Shown: positions 1 through 8,101 of the stretch, in pieces
Position numbering within the stretch: position 1 is the stretch's first letter
How the letters are laid out: every line of letters begins with the position of its first letter
From: Bin87 sp965207585
GTDB taxonomy: Bacteria > Chloroflexota > Dehalococcoidia > Lucifugimonadales > UBA3495
DNA: 64,000 nucleotides
Assembly: GCA_965207585.1 (NCBI GenBank)
Contig: CBDBMT010000002.1
Span: forward strand, 186,001 to 250,000
Reading direction: 5' to 3'
Notes under the pieces: model-generated
Told to the model about the DNA's origin: nothing
The model's input: the letters and a program-made list of their open reading frames with translations, nothing else
Database searches by the model: none
Made by a program: the position numbers and the translations under genes

Positions 1-648
1 CTCATCAATCACGATAATCGTGTCAGGCTCCGCTGTCAGGACTTCCGCAGCCAGAATCATTGCGTTCCGTTCGCCATCCGACATTCTCGCTATGCTGTAC
101 GCATAATCTGTACCCCTCTTCGCTATGAGTTTCTCTTGCTCTCCTATCTCAATTGAAACTTTGAAACTCGCCTGTTTCAGCACCTCGTTGAGCTGCGTGA
201 GAACAGATTCTTCAACTCCCTCAAGTGAGTCGCTGTCTCCTTCTTCGATGAGTGAGGCAATCGATCTAGCGCGTCTATTCTCCTTTGCGACAAGCTCGAA
301 CAAAATCTGGGAGAGTTTTTCTTCGGACTGATTTTCTTGCCAACGAAAATCTGCAAGGAGCTCATCACGATAGATGGCTTCGTCAAGGACATTCATTCCA
401 GTTCCTGAGGAATCAGCCGCCATGATTTCGTGAGCACGAAACCCTATGCCTTCCGCCTTGTGGGACGCGAGTGCGATCTGTCTAAAGGCAGATGACTTTC
501 GGACTTGTTTGCCTCGCATTTGACTCAGGACATGTTGGAGCAACGCAGTTTTGCCTGACCCATTCGCCCCGACCACAAATAGTCGCTCACCTGCCTCAAT
601 AGGTATCACCAGTGGACCACCCGATATCTTGGGAATAGAAATTTCCAT
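1..648 (-). CDS. AAA/ABC-type ATPase, 3' end beyond left edge
   Basis: The reading frame starts at an ATG preceded by AGGGAGA and stays open for 216 codons to the left edge, so the C-terminus is missing. The visible protein has a Walker A motif (GANGSGKT, about residues 28-35), a long coiled-coil-like middle, an ABC-signature-like MSDGERN and a Walker B ending IIVIDE at the edge. This order fits OLD/RecF/SMC-like ATPases with an ABC-type head. The start follows directly on the stop codon of an HsdS remnant, so the gene probably sits in a defence or restriction locus, but its exact family cannot be named from the visible half. Confidence 0.8.
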   Translation of the reverse strand, partial: MEISIPKISGGPLVIPIEAGERLFVVGANGSGKTALLQHVLSQMRGKQVRKSSAFRQIALASHKAEGIGFRAHEIMAADSSGTGMNVLDEAIYRDELLADFRWQENQSEEKLSQILFELVAKENRRARSIASLIEEGDSDSLEGVEESVLTQLNEVLKQASFKVSIEIGEQEKLIAKRGTDYAYSIARMSDGERNAMILAAEVLTAEPDTIIVIDE

Positions 649-887
649 CTAATTCTCCCTGTCTGTCGAAAGTTCAAGCTCTCCCACCGGTATCTCCCCC
701 GTCATGAGCTTGTGCGGCGGCGCCTTGAACAGCTCCTACAGCACGCGGCGCCTGAACCGGTCCAAGCCTATCTTACGGTCAATGGCGTCGAGGAGGGGGA
801 CGATATTCTGCTGCTCATCCATAGTGGGCAGCGGAAACATAACCGTTCGCGGCTTGCTTGGGTTGATACTAGCTTCATTCCCCTTCA
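649..887 (-). pseudogene. hsdS: C-terminal remnant of a type I restriction specificity subunit (HsdS)
   Basis: Translated on the minus strand, this stretch reads FPLPTMDEQQNIV, then LLDAIDRKIGLDR, then ELFKAPPHKLMTGEI. This is the conserved C-terminal end of type I restriction S subunits (LPPLDEQ...LLHKLMTGEI). The frame is broken by an in-frame TAG at 736-738 and begins abruptly near the 3' end of the neighbouring metalloprotease gene, so the target-recognition domains are gone. It stops at 649-651, immediately before the ATPase start. It is a decayed fragment, not a functional subunit. Confidence 0.75.
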
Positions 888-2605
888 CTCAGGGCGCACC
901 CGGTGTCGAATTCCCCGAAGGCGAACCAGATGATGTTGCACCACGGCGTGAACTCCGCAACCCTCCCCCCGCTCACGCTCACGTCGTAGCTCCCGTCATC
1001 GTTGCGATTCACCTCAAGCCGGACGCCGCTGCCTATGTCGCGGGACTCGCCGTCCTGCATCACCGAGAAATCGTCGTAGCCCCGGTTCACGTCTGAGGAG
1101 AAGTCGGGGTTGCGCTCATCGTACAGCGCCGGACCGAAGCGGGCGTTCGTCCCCGTGCCGGTGGACTGGTCGTACCGGCTCACCAGCACCCCGTCGTAGC
1201 GGAAGGGACGCCGCTCTTCGGGCGATGACTGGTCGTAAACCACGGGATAGTTATCCACGTAGGCGGGATTGCGCCCGTCCAGCACCTCGACCGTGGTGAA
1301 GGCGTGCTTTCTCCCGGACGAGATCACCAGGAACTGGTAGCCCCTCTCCCGAGGCGGTTGCAGTGTGTACGTCCCGGCGTCGCCCCGGTGCAGCGCCACC
1401 TCCTCCGGGTCGATCCACCCGGCGGCGTAGCGGTTCACCGCCATGGTCGAGGGCATATCCTGATGCCAGCCAAGTACCGGCAGATACGAGATGGTGGACA
1501 TGAAGTCGAGGACGTTGCTGTACGGGTTGGGAAGATTGTCCTCATCCTCGTCCCACCGGACCTCGGCGTAGGAGTGGGGCCACATCATCCAGCCGTGCCC
1601 GATCTCGTGCACCAGGTTCTCCATGTTCGCCTGGCGCAGGCTCACCAGGCCCATCCGCGCGGCGCCGTTGAAGGCGTCGCCGCCGGTGTCGGCCGCCACG
1701 TCGGTGAGCAGGGTGCGGTTCAGGCCGCCGGGAGCGCCCAGGTCGCACGGGTAGCTGTCCGCCGCCTGGCCCCGGCAGTCCATCACCCCGGCCAGCCGCA
1801 TCTGCTGACCGTGTACGTCATTGGGAGAGCCTTCCCCCTCCAACGCGAAGTCGTTCCCCGCGTGGAAACGCATCCTGAGTCTGCCCTCGGAAATCTTCCC
1901 GAAGTAGACGGCGACGTGGGTGTTCAGGATGTTCACCGCCTCTGCCATCGTCATGGTCTCCCGCTTGCCGTCGTCCTCGTACCATCCGGGGGCGTCCGGC
2001 GGCACCCGGGCGATGTCCACCGCGATGTCCAGGTCGCCCAGCGTGTAGTAGGTCGGGTCAACCGGCGGGTCCAGGTAGGTGCGGTCCGGGTACTTCTTCA
2101 TCGGAGTGCAGCCCTCGAAGCCCATGTAGCCGTAGCGCAGGTAGCTGCCGTTGCCGTAGAAGCGGATGAGCGACAGGGGGTCGGAGCCGCCCAGGTCGGT
2201 CATGCCGGCCTCCAGCCAGGGGGAAGTGTCCTTGTCCGGCGACAGGCAGGAGTAGGGTTCCGACTCCGTCCACCAGTCCTGCGGCTCCAGGTTGTTCCAC
2301 ATGGCGAAGGGGTCGTCAGTCATCGGCCTGGGCACACCGGGAGGCACCACCGTCGGCAACGGCGTAGGGGTGTCCATGACCGTGGGAGCGGGAGTATAGG
2401 TTGTACGAAGCCCGCCAGAGATTGTTGGCGTGGGGAGCGGAGACAACGCAGATGCAGGAGTGGGCATCAGGGCATGGTCCTCAGCCGTCCCCAGGCCCGC
2501 CGGACTCCCGTCCGGCTGCCCATTGCAGGCCGCCAATCCGAGCAGAATCAGGGCAATTCCACACGCGAGAGCCAGCCACCTGGAAAGTCCGAGCCGCTCT
2601 ATCAA
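875..2605 (-). CDS. secreted zinc metalloprotease, predicted lipoprotein
   Basis: The 576-residue protein begins with a lipoprotein signal (hydrophobic stretch 11-26, lipobox LAAC with Cys27) followed by a Pro/Thr-rich linker to about residue 95. The catalytic zinc motif HEIGH lies at 333-337, with a further His at 344 in WPHSY. The family cannot be fixed: the spacing HExxHx6H is not the strict metzincin pattern. Its length and the extracellular linker suggest a cell-surface peptidase. The gene runs toward the HsdS remnant, and their ends overlap slightly. The peptidase call rests on the zinc motif and signal peptide only. Confidence 0.75.
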   Translation of the reverse strand: MIERLGLSRWLALACGIALILLGLAACNGQPDGSPAGLGTAEDHALMPTPASALSPLPTPTISGGLRTTYTPAPTVMDTPTPLPTVVPPGVPRPMTDDPFAMWNNLEPQDWWTESEPYSCLSPDKDTSPWLEAGMTDLGGSDPLSLIRFYGNGSYLRYGYMGFEGCTPMKKYPDRTYLDPPVDPTYYTLGDLDIAVDIARVPPDAPGWYEDDGKRETMTMAEAVNILNTHVAVYFGKISEGRLRMRFHAGNDFALEGEGSPNDVHGQQMRLAGVMDCRGQAADSYPCDLGAPGGLNRTLLTDVAADTGGDAFNGAARMGLVSLRQANMENLVHEIGHGWMMWPHSYAEVRWDEDEDNLPNPYSNVLDFMSTISYLPVLGWHQDMPSTMAVNRYAAGWIDPEEVALHRGDAGTYTLQPPRERGYQFLVISSGRKHAFTTVEVLDGRNPAYVDNYPVVYDQSSPEERRPFRYDGVLVSRYDQSTGTGTNARFGPALYDERNPDFSSDVNRGYDDFSVMQDGESRDIGSGVRLEVNRNDDGSYDVSVSGGRVAEFTPWCNIIWFAFGEFDTGCALSEGE

Positions 2606-2674
2606 TCCGATGCCTCCTGCATGGCTGCTGCCGCCACCGCTCTGTCAGTCACAACCTGACCCATCTGACCAGCA

Positions 2675-2974
2675 TCAGCGCAATCGGCGGGACCAAATGC
2701 GGCAAATCATCCAGGCACTGACGACGCTGGAAACGGGGATCAAGAGGCCCCAATACTCCCCGGCTATGAAATCAATGCTGGGAATGCCGATGTACCAGAG
2801 CATGGAGAAACCCACACCAACGATCCCGCCAACCAGTCCCGCCAGTGCGCCTCTTTTCCAACCGAGGCTGCGCATCGGCCAGCCGCAGACCAGCCCTGCC
2901 ATGAGGGCCGGCACGAAGGTTAGCAACAGCAGTAACCACCACACGAAGAGCAGCAGGAAGAAATAGGTTCTCAT
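2675..2974 (-). CDS. small membrane protein, three predicted TM helices
   Basis: The 99-residue protein is almost entirely hydrophobic. There is a helix at about 5-30 (FFLLLFVWWLLLLLTFVPAL), a Gly-rich helix at 43-62 and a third at 75-93, ending in a basic tail (RIWSRRLR). It lies 69 bp upstream of the metalloprotease on the same strand and could be co-transcribed. No family was recognised. Confidence 0.55.
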   Translation of the reverse strand: MRTYFFLLLFVWWLLLLLTFVPALMAGLVCGWPMRSLGWKRGALAGLVGGIVGVGFSMLWYIGIPSIDFIAGEYWGLLIPVSSVVSAWMICRIWSRRLR

Positions 2975-3081
2975 AGCCCGCGCTCAGTTATTTGCGGTTA
3001 CGCCGACGAGAACCAGCCAACGGATGAAACGTCGCCGCCCCAGGTCGCAGACGCCTCCCGGCAAGTCGGCGTTCCCCAGGG

Positions 3082-5478
3082 TCACGGCGTGGCCCCATCC
3101 GGCTCTTCGGCCTCACCCAGCCGGTAGCCGGCGCGGGGCTCGTTGATGATGTACCTGGGGTTTTCGGCGCTCTCCCCCAGCTTCTCGCGCAGCCGCCTCA
3201 CGTAGCCCCGCAGCATACTGGAGTCGCCGGGCTCCCGCGTTGACCAGACCCGGGTCATCAGGTGCTCCCGGGTCAGGGTCCTCCCCGCGTTCACCGCCAG
3301 CTCGCAGAGCAGCCGGTACTCCGTTTCGGTCAGTCCCGCCGCCCGGCCGCCCACCGTCACCCGGCGCCGGGCGTAGTCGATGGCCAGCTCCCCCAGGTGG
3401 AAGGAACCCTGGTCCGGCTCCCTGGCCGGCGGGTCCCTCCGCCTGAGCGCCGCGCCCACCCGGGCCACCAGCTCGGTGGTGGAGAAGGGCCTGGCGATGT
3501 AGTCGTCCGCGCCGCTCTCGAAGGCCAGGGCCAGCTCCCCCTCCGGGGCCGCGCCGCGTCCCGACAGCAGCACCACCGGCGCGCCGGTGGCCTCCGATAC
3601 GCGCTGCACCAGCCCCGGCCCGCCGGCCCCGGCCAGCGCCGCGTCCAGCAGCACCAGGTGGGGCCGCTCCGAGGCGATGAGCCGCTCCACATCCTCCGGG
3701 TCCCAGGTGGCCACCGGGGTGTAGCCCGCTTCCGTCAGGGTGTTGCGGATGTGCCACAGCGCCTGGGGGTCGTCCACCACCACCAGCACCCGTCCCAGGC
3801 CCCGGGCGGCGCGCCCGGCGTAGGCGGAAGACCGGCCCGCCGCTCCCGCCCGGCCTGCCGCGATCTCGGTAGCCGCCGGCAGGGTGAAGATGAACCTGGA
3901 CCCCAGACCCGGGCCGTCGTTCTCCACCCAGACGCGGCCCCCGTGGGCCTCCACGATGCCCCGGCACACCGCCAGGCCCAGGTCTCCTCCCCCGCTCTCG
4001 CCCCCGCCTCCCGCGAGGGAGCGCCGGCGAAACAGCAGGGGCAGGGGCTGGGGCGGCAGGTCCTGCCCCCGTCCGGCCACGCACACCGCCACGTGGGAGT
4101 CCTCCAGGCGGGCGCTCACCGTGATCACCGAACCTTCCGGGGAGTAGCCGGCGGCGTGGGACAGCAGGCGGTCCAGCACCTGGAGGGTCCGCTGCCGGTC
4201 GGCGGCCACCGGGGGCAGGTCCGGGGGAAGGTCCACCTCCACCGGGTTGCCCGTCCCGCCCTCCGGCAGGGACGCCTGGGCCTGGCCCGCCAGGAAGGCC
4301 AGGTCCGTGGGTTCCGGGGTGAGCAGCAGCGTCCCAGCCTCGATGCGGGCCAGCTCCAGCAGGTCCCAGAGCAGGCCCTGCATCCGCTCGGCCTGCCACT
4401 CGATGAGGCCGAAGAACTGGCGGGTCTTGTCCAGGTCCAGCCGGGCCGGGTCCTTCAGCACGGCGGCGGCCGAGCCCCGGATGGAGGTCAGGGGCGCCAG
4501 TAGCTCCTGGCTCACCAGGCCCAGGAACTCGGCCCGCTGCCGTCCCAGCTCCCGCAGGGGCGGCAGGTCCTGGACCGTGACCACCACCGACTCCGGGACG
4601 CCCTCCTCCGACAGGATGGGCGTGGCGTTGATGATGGCGCTGACCCGGCGCCCGTCGGGGACCTGCATCTCGATCTCCTCGGCCCGCACCGTCTCCCCCG
4701 AGCCCAACGCCGCCGCCAGGGGATACTCCTTCAGCGAGACCTCCCGGCCGTCGGCCCGCCGGAAGGTCAACCCCTCCAGCAGTTGCTCCGGGCTCTGGCC
4801 CGGGTCGCTCAGCCCCGCCGCGATCCGCAGCGCCGCCCGGTTGACCAGGGTGGGCATCCCGGTGCCGGCGTCGAAGACCACCACGCCCACCGGCGAGGTG
4901 TTGACCAGGGTCTCCAGGTCGGCCCGGGCCCGCCGCTCCTCCCGGTGACGGCGGGCGTTGGCGATGACCAGGGCCGCCTGGGCGGCGAACATGGCCAGGG
5001 TATCCTCGTCCTCCTGGCTGAATTCCCGCCCCTCCGCATCGTGGGCCAGGTAGACGGTGCCCACGCTCATCCCCTGGTGACGGATGGGCGCCACCAGCAG
5101 GGAGGACGCCGGTATCGGCGGCGTGAACTCCCCCATTCCCAGCGCGCCGAGGTAGCCGGCGATGTTGGCCAGCCGCAGGGGCGTGGTCAACCCGCTGAGG
5201 TACTCGAAGAAGCCCAGGCCCTGGGGCATCTCCCACAGCCCCTGGTGCTCTTCCGGGGTCAGCCCGGAGACGATGAAGTCTGGCTTCTGCCCGCTCTCGT
5301 CCCAAACGGTGATCGCCCCGTAGCGGGAGCCGGCCAGGGACCGGGCGCTGTCCACCACCTCCTGCAAAACCGTGTCGAAGTCCAGGCTCTCGTTGATGCG
5401 CAGCATGGCCTGGCTAAGGCGGGAGAGGCGGTCTCCCTGACCCTGGCCCTCGGGTCCCGGCTGGTCCGCTTGGTTCAT
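3082..5478 (-). CDS. one-piece GAF-PAS-kinase-like-receiver-wHTH regulator with degenerate catalytic residues
   Basis: In 798 residues the domain order is GAF (about 20-175), PAS (190-305), HisKA-like helices (315-385), HATPase-like domain (410-535), receiver (562-678) and an OmpR-type winged helix (about 695-788, ending PRAGYRL). Key residues are changed. The H-box reads VSQELLAPL, with Gln324 where the phosphorylated His should be. The N-box Asn is His441 and the G1 motif reads VAGRGQ. The receiver keeps its acidic pair and Asp612, but its conserved Lys is Arg663. It therefore probably works as a GAF/PAS-sensing DNA-binding regulator rather than a phosphorelay. The start has an upstream -10-like TATACT at 5518-5523. 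It is divergently arranged with the secreted repeat protein gene. Confidence 0.85.
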   Translation of the reverse strand: MNQADQPGPEGQGQGDRLSRLSQAMLRINESLDFDTVLQEVVDSARSLAGSRYGAITVWDESGQKPDFIVSGLTPEEHQGLWEMPQGLGFFEYLSGLTTPLRLANIAGYLGALGMGEFTPPIPASSLLVAPIRHQGMSVGTVYLAHDAEGREFSQEDEDTLAMFAAQAALVIANARRHREERRARADLETLVNTSPVGVVVFDAGTGMPTLVNRAALRIAAGLSDPGQSPEQLLEGLTFRRADGREVSLKEYPLAAALGSGETVRAEEIEMQVPDGRRVSAIINATPILSEEGVPESVVVTVQDLPPLRELGRQRAEFLGLVSQELLAPLTSIRGSAAAVLKDPARLDLDKTRQFFGLIEWQAERMQGLLWDLLELARIEAGTLLLTPEPTDLAFLAGQAQASLPEGGTGNPVEVDLPPDLPPVAADRQRTLQVLDRLLSHAAGYSPEGSVITVSARLEDSHVAVCVAGRGQDLPPQPLPLLFRRRSLAGGGGESGGGDLGLAVCRGIVEAHGGRVWVENDGPGLGSRFIFTLPAATEIAAGRAGAAGRSSAYAGRAARGLGRVLVVVDDPQALWHIRNTLTEAGYTPVATWDPEDVERLIASERPHLVLLDAALAGAGGPGLVQRVSEATGAPVVLLSGRGAAPEGELALAFESGADDYIARPFSTTELVARVGAALRRRDPPAREPDQGSFHLGELAIDYARRRVTVGGRAAGLTETEYRLLCELAVNAGRTLTREHLMTRVWSTREPGDSSMLRGYVRRLREKLGESAENPRYIINEPRAGYRLGEAEEPDGATP

Positions 5479-5873
5479 CTTTGCACCCCGCGTCTGTGCA
5501 TTGGTGAGTTCGGGGTTAGTATAGCACGTTGCTCACCACAAGAAATCTGTTTTCACCGGAAATTACACATTAAATTCCACTGATAATTTACTGACTTTTC
5601 TCACGATTATCCCCCACAATATGCACCGAAATATCGTTCATGTTGGCCGGCAGTGATGGTCCAAAGCGACAGCCCAGCCGGATATGCCCGGCGCAGCGGC
5701 GGCGTCCCCTGCCGCGACCGCCCCGCCGGAAAGTAGAGGATAGGACGGTGTTCAGCAGCAGGTTGCGTTCGAGTCAGACCTTCCGGGGAGTGGCGGCGAA
5801 ATGCGCCGCCATCAAGGACGGAATTTCCAGACCGGGCCGTTGCCTGCCCCCTCCGACTCTCCGGGGTGAGTTG
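5479..5873. promoter_or_regulatory. divergent intergenic region with a candidate promoter and leader motifs
   Basis: This 395-bp region separates the fused regulator (minus) from the repeat-protein gene (plus). On the minus strand there is a TATACT box (plus coordinates 5518-5523) with a weak TTTCTT 16 bp upstream. Nearer the plus-strand gene, the motif GACCTTCCGGGGAGTG (5777-5792) and a related CCCCCTCC...TCCGGGGTGAG (5847-5870) occur. The second one includes the ribosome binding site of the gene at 5874. No gene is seen in the region. Confidence 0.4.
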
Positions 5874-8066
5874 ATGTCTGCCCCGCTGCGCCTTCTCCCG
5901 GCGCGACGCCTGCCCTTTCTGGCCCTGCTGGCCCTGGCCGCCGCCCTTCTGTGGCTGCCGCCGGCTGAACCCGCCCAGGCCCAGGAAGACACCACCCGCC
6001 CCACCATCATCGACGGCCCGGTCATCACATCCAGCCCGGCCAGCGGCGACACCTACGGCCAGGGAGAAACCATTGAAATCTCCGTCACCTTCAACGAAGC
6101 CGTCACCGTCACGGGCGAACCCCGGGTGCGCCTGGAGGTGGGCGAGCGCAAGCGCTGGGCCCGGTATTTCGGCGCCGACGGCGCAACCCTGACATTTACC
6201 TACTCGGTCAAGAAGGTGGATGTTGACGACAACGGCATTGGCATCGGCAAGAACTCGCTGAAACCCAACGGCGGCAGCATCGAGGACGCCGACGGCAACG
6301 CCGCGCGTCTGAAGCACCCGGCCCTGGCCGACCAGTCCGGCCACAAGGTGCAGGGCTCCCCTGCCGAGCCGGACCCCGACCCGCAGCCGGACCCGGACCC
6401 CTCGGGGGGTGAACGGCAGGAGGAGGCGGACAATACCGCCCCCACAGTCTCCAGCCTGAGCATCGTCTCGACGCCGAAGGCCCACGACTCATACGCCGCC
6501 GGCGAAACCATCACGCTGGAGGCGACCTTCAGCGAGCCGGTCTTCGTGACCGGCACGCCGTGCCTGCTGATCAACGTGAACCAGATCTACTACGGAACCC
6601 TGGACAAGGCGGAGGAAGACAGGCAGAAGCGCGTCGCCGCCTACGCATCCGGCTCGGGCACTGGCAGCCTGCGCTTCAGCTACGAGGTGGCGATGGGCGA
6701 CCGCAGCAGGAAGGGGGTGGGCGTACACGGCTACGACGCCACCAACTGGCCGCTGCGGCTGAGCTGCTCGGAGGGAGGCGCCGCCGGGACCATCCGGGAC
6801 GCCGCCGACAACGACGCTGATCTGCGGCACAAGTACATGTGGGCGGACGCCAAGCACAAGGTGGGCGGCCCCGACGTGTACCCCGATGACCGCACCGGTC
6901 CCACCATCACCGGCATGGCGGTCGTGTCCAGCCCCGCATCCGGCGACACCTACCGCGACCGCGAGACGATTTTCGTTCGGGTGACGTTCAGCGAGCCGGT
7001 GGTGGTGGACGGCCCTCCGCGAATGGGCATCTGGATGGGCCGGTACCGCAAGGAGATGGCCTACTGGGGAGGGTCGGGCACCAATCAAATGACCCTGGGA
7101 TACCGGGTGCGGCCGGAGGACCGGGACGGCGACGGCATCAGGACCTCCGCGAACATGATCCTGGTCGATGGCGATCTTGCCGTCACCGATAGCGCGGACA
7201 ACCGGGCGAAGGTGGCACGGGAAGCCCCGTGCCAGCCCTGTATGACGACTCTCGAACACGGGCCCCTGGCCACGCAGCCGGGCCACAAGGTGGCGGGCAG
7301 CGCAGCGGACACTACGCCCGCGGCCGTTCGGGAAGTCTCCTTCATAACAGCGCAGAGCGTCTATGTCCCCGGGGAGGAGGTCCGCCTGCGCGTCAGCCTC
7401 AGCAAACAGGTGAAGCTGGAGGGGCCGGCGCCGACCTTGGAGTTCACCATCGGCGGAGAGACGAGAACGGCCGCGTATGTGCCCCCCACCGATCCCTCCA
7501 GGCCCTGGGACTACCTATGGACGTTCACCTACACGGTGCAGGAGGGCGACGAGGGCGTCATGGCCATCCCGGCCAACAGCGTGAAGCTGCCAACGGGCGC
7601 CATCGTCCGCGACTCGTACGACAACCTGACGACCAGCCTGGCGCATCCGGCCCTGGACGCAACAGGCCGCATGGTCCCCAGCGCATACGTCGTCGGCAGG
7701 AGGCTGACCATCACTTCGGCGCCAGCCGAGGGCGATACCTACCGGGCCGGAGAGACGATAACGATTTCTGCCGCGTTCAACACGAACGTGACGGTAACCG
7801 GGACGCCGAGCATCGGGCTGTGGGTCGATCCCAACCGGCACGGCGACCCGTCGGCGCAGTACAGCGGCGGTTCGGGCACGAACACGCTCACCTTCTCCTA
7901 CGTAGTCGCCAGCGGCATTACGGCAGAGGAGGGCATCGCGACCGACTGGTCGGGCATTCAGCTTGATGACGGCGCCACCATCAAGGATGCCAAGGGCAAC
8001 GACGCGTACCTGGCCCACCATCCGTTGGACCCGCAGCCAGGACACAAGGTGGACGGCAGAGAGTAG
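5874..8066 (+). CDS. secreted repeat protein with five SwmB/Ig-like repeats
   Basis: The ATG at 5874 is chosen because it follows GGGGTGAG and opens a clean signal peptide (LPFLALLALAAALLWLPPAEPAQAQ, cleavage after AQA). The upstream in-frame extension is arginine-rich and not signal-like. The 730-residue product carries about five repeats of the form SSPASGDTYGxGETI...VTF(S/N)EAVTVTG...RVRLEVG, each about 110-130 residues and separated by short Pro/Asp linkers. Such repeats occur in surface adhesins. No C-terminal sorting signal or TM anchor is visible. It is a paralogue of the much larger protein downstream, 35 bp away. Confidence 0.75.
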   Translation: MSAPLRLLPARRLPFLALLALAAALLWLPPAEPAQAQEDTTRPTIIDGPVITSSPASGDTYGQGETIEISVTFNEAVTVTGEPRVRLEVGERKRWARYFGADGATLTFTYSVKKVDVDDNGIGIGKNSLKPNGGSIEDADGNAARLKHPALADQSGHKVQGSPAEPDPDPQPDPDPSGGERQEEADNTAPTVSSLSIVSTPKAHDSYAAGETITLEATFSEPVFVTGTPCLLINVNQIYYGTLDKAEEDRQKRVAAYASGSGTGSLRFSYEVAMGDRSRKGVGVHGYDATNWPLRLSCSEGGAAGTIRDAADNDADLRHKYMWADAKHKVGGPDVYPDDRTGPTITGMAVVSSPASGDTYRDRETIFVRVTFSEPVVVDGPPRMGIWMGRYRKEMAYWGGSGTNQMTLGYRVRPEDRDGDGIRTSANMILVDGDLAVTDSADNRAKVAREAPCQPCMTTLEHGPLATQPGHKVAGSAADTTPAAVREVSFITAQSVYVPGEEVRLRVSLSKQVKLEGPAPTLEFTIGGETRTAAYVPPTDPSRPWDYLWTFTYTVQEGDEGVMAIPANSVKLPTGAIVRDSYDNLTTSLAHPALDATGRMVPSAYVVGRRLTITSAPAEGDTYRAGETITISAAFNTNVTVTGTPSIGLWVDPNRHGDPSAQYSGGSGTNTLTFSYVVASGITAEEGIATDWSGIQLDDGATIKDAKGNDAYLAHHPLDPQPGHKVDGRE

Positions 8067-8101
8067 GCGCCCAGGGTACGGCGGACATACAGGAGGCTGA
8101 G

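Noticed and set aside
1304..2659. Long open frame (about 450 codons) antisense to the metalloprotease
   Set aside because: Composition (Arg/Val/His-rich, no motifs) is that of an antisense shadow. The other strand has a lipobox and zinc motif.
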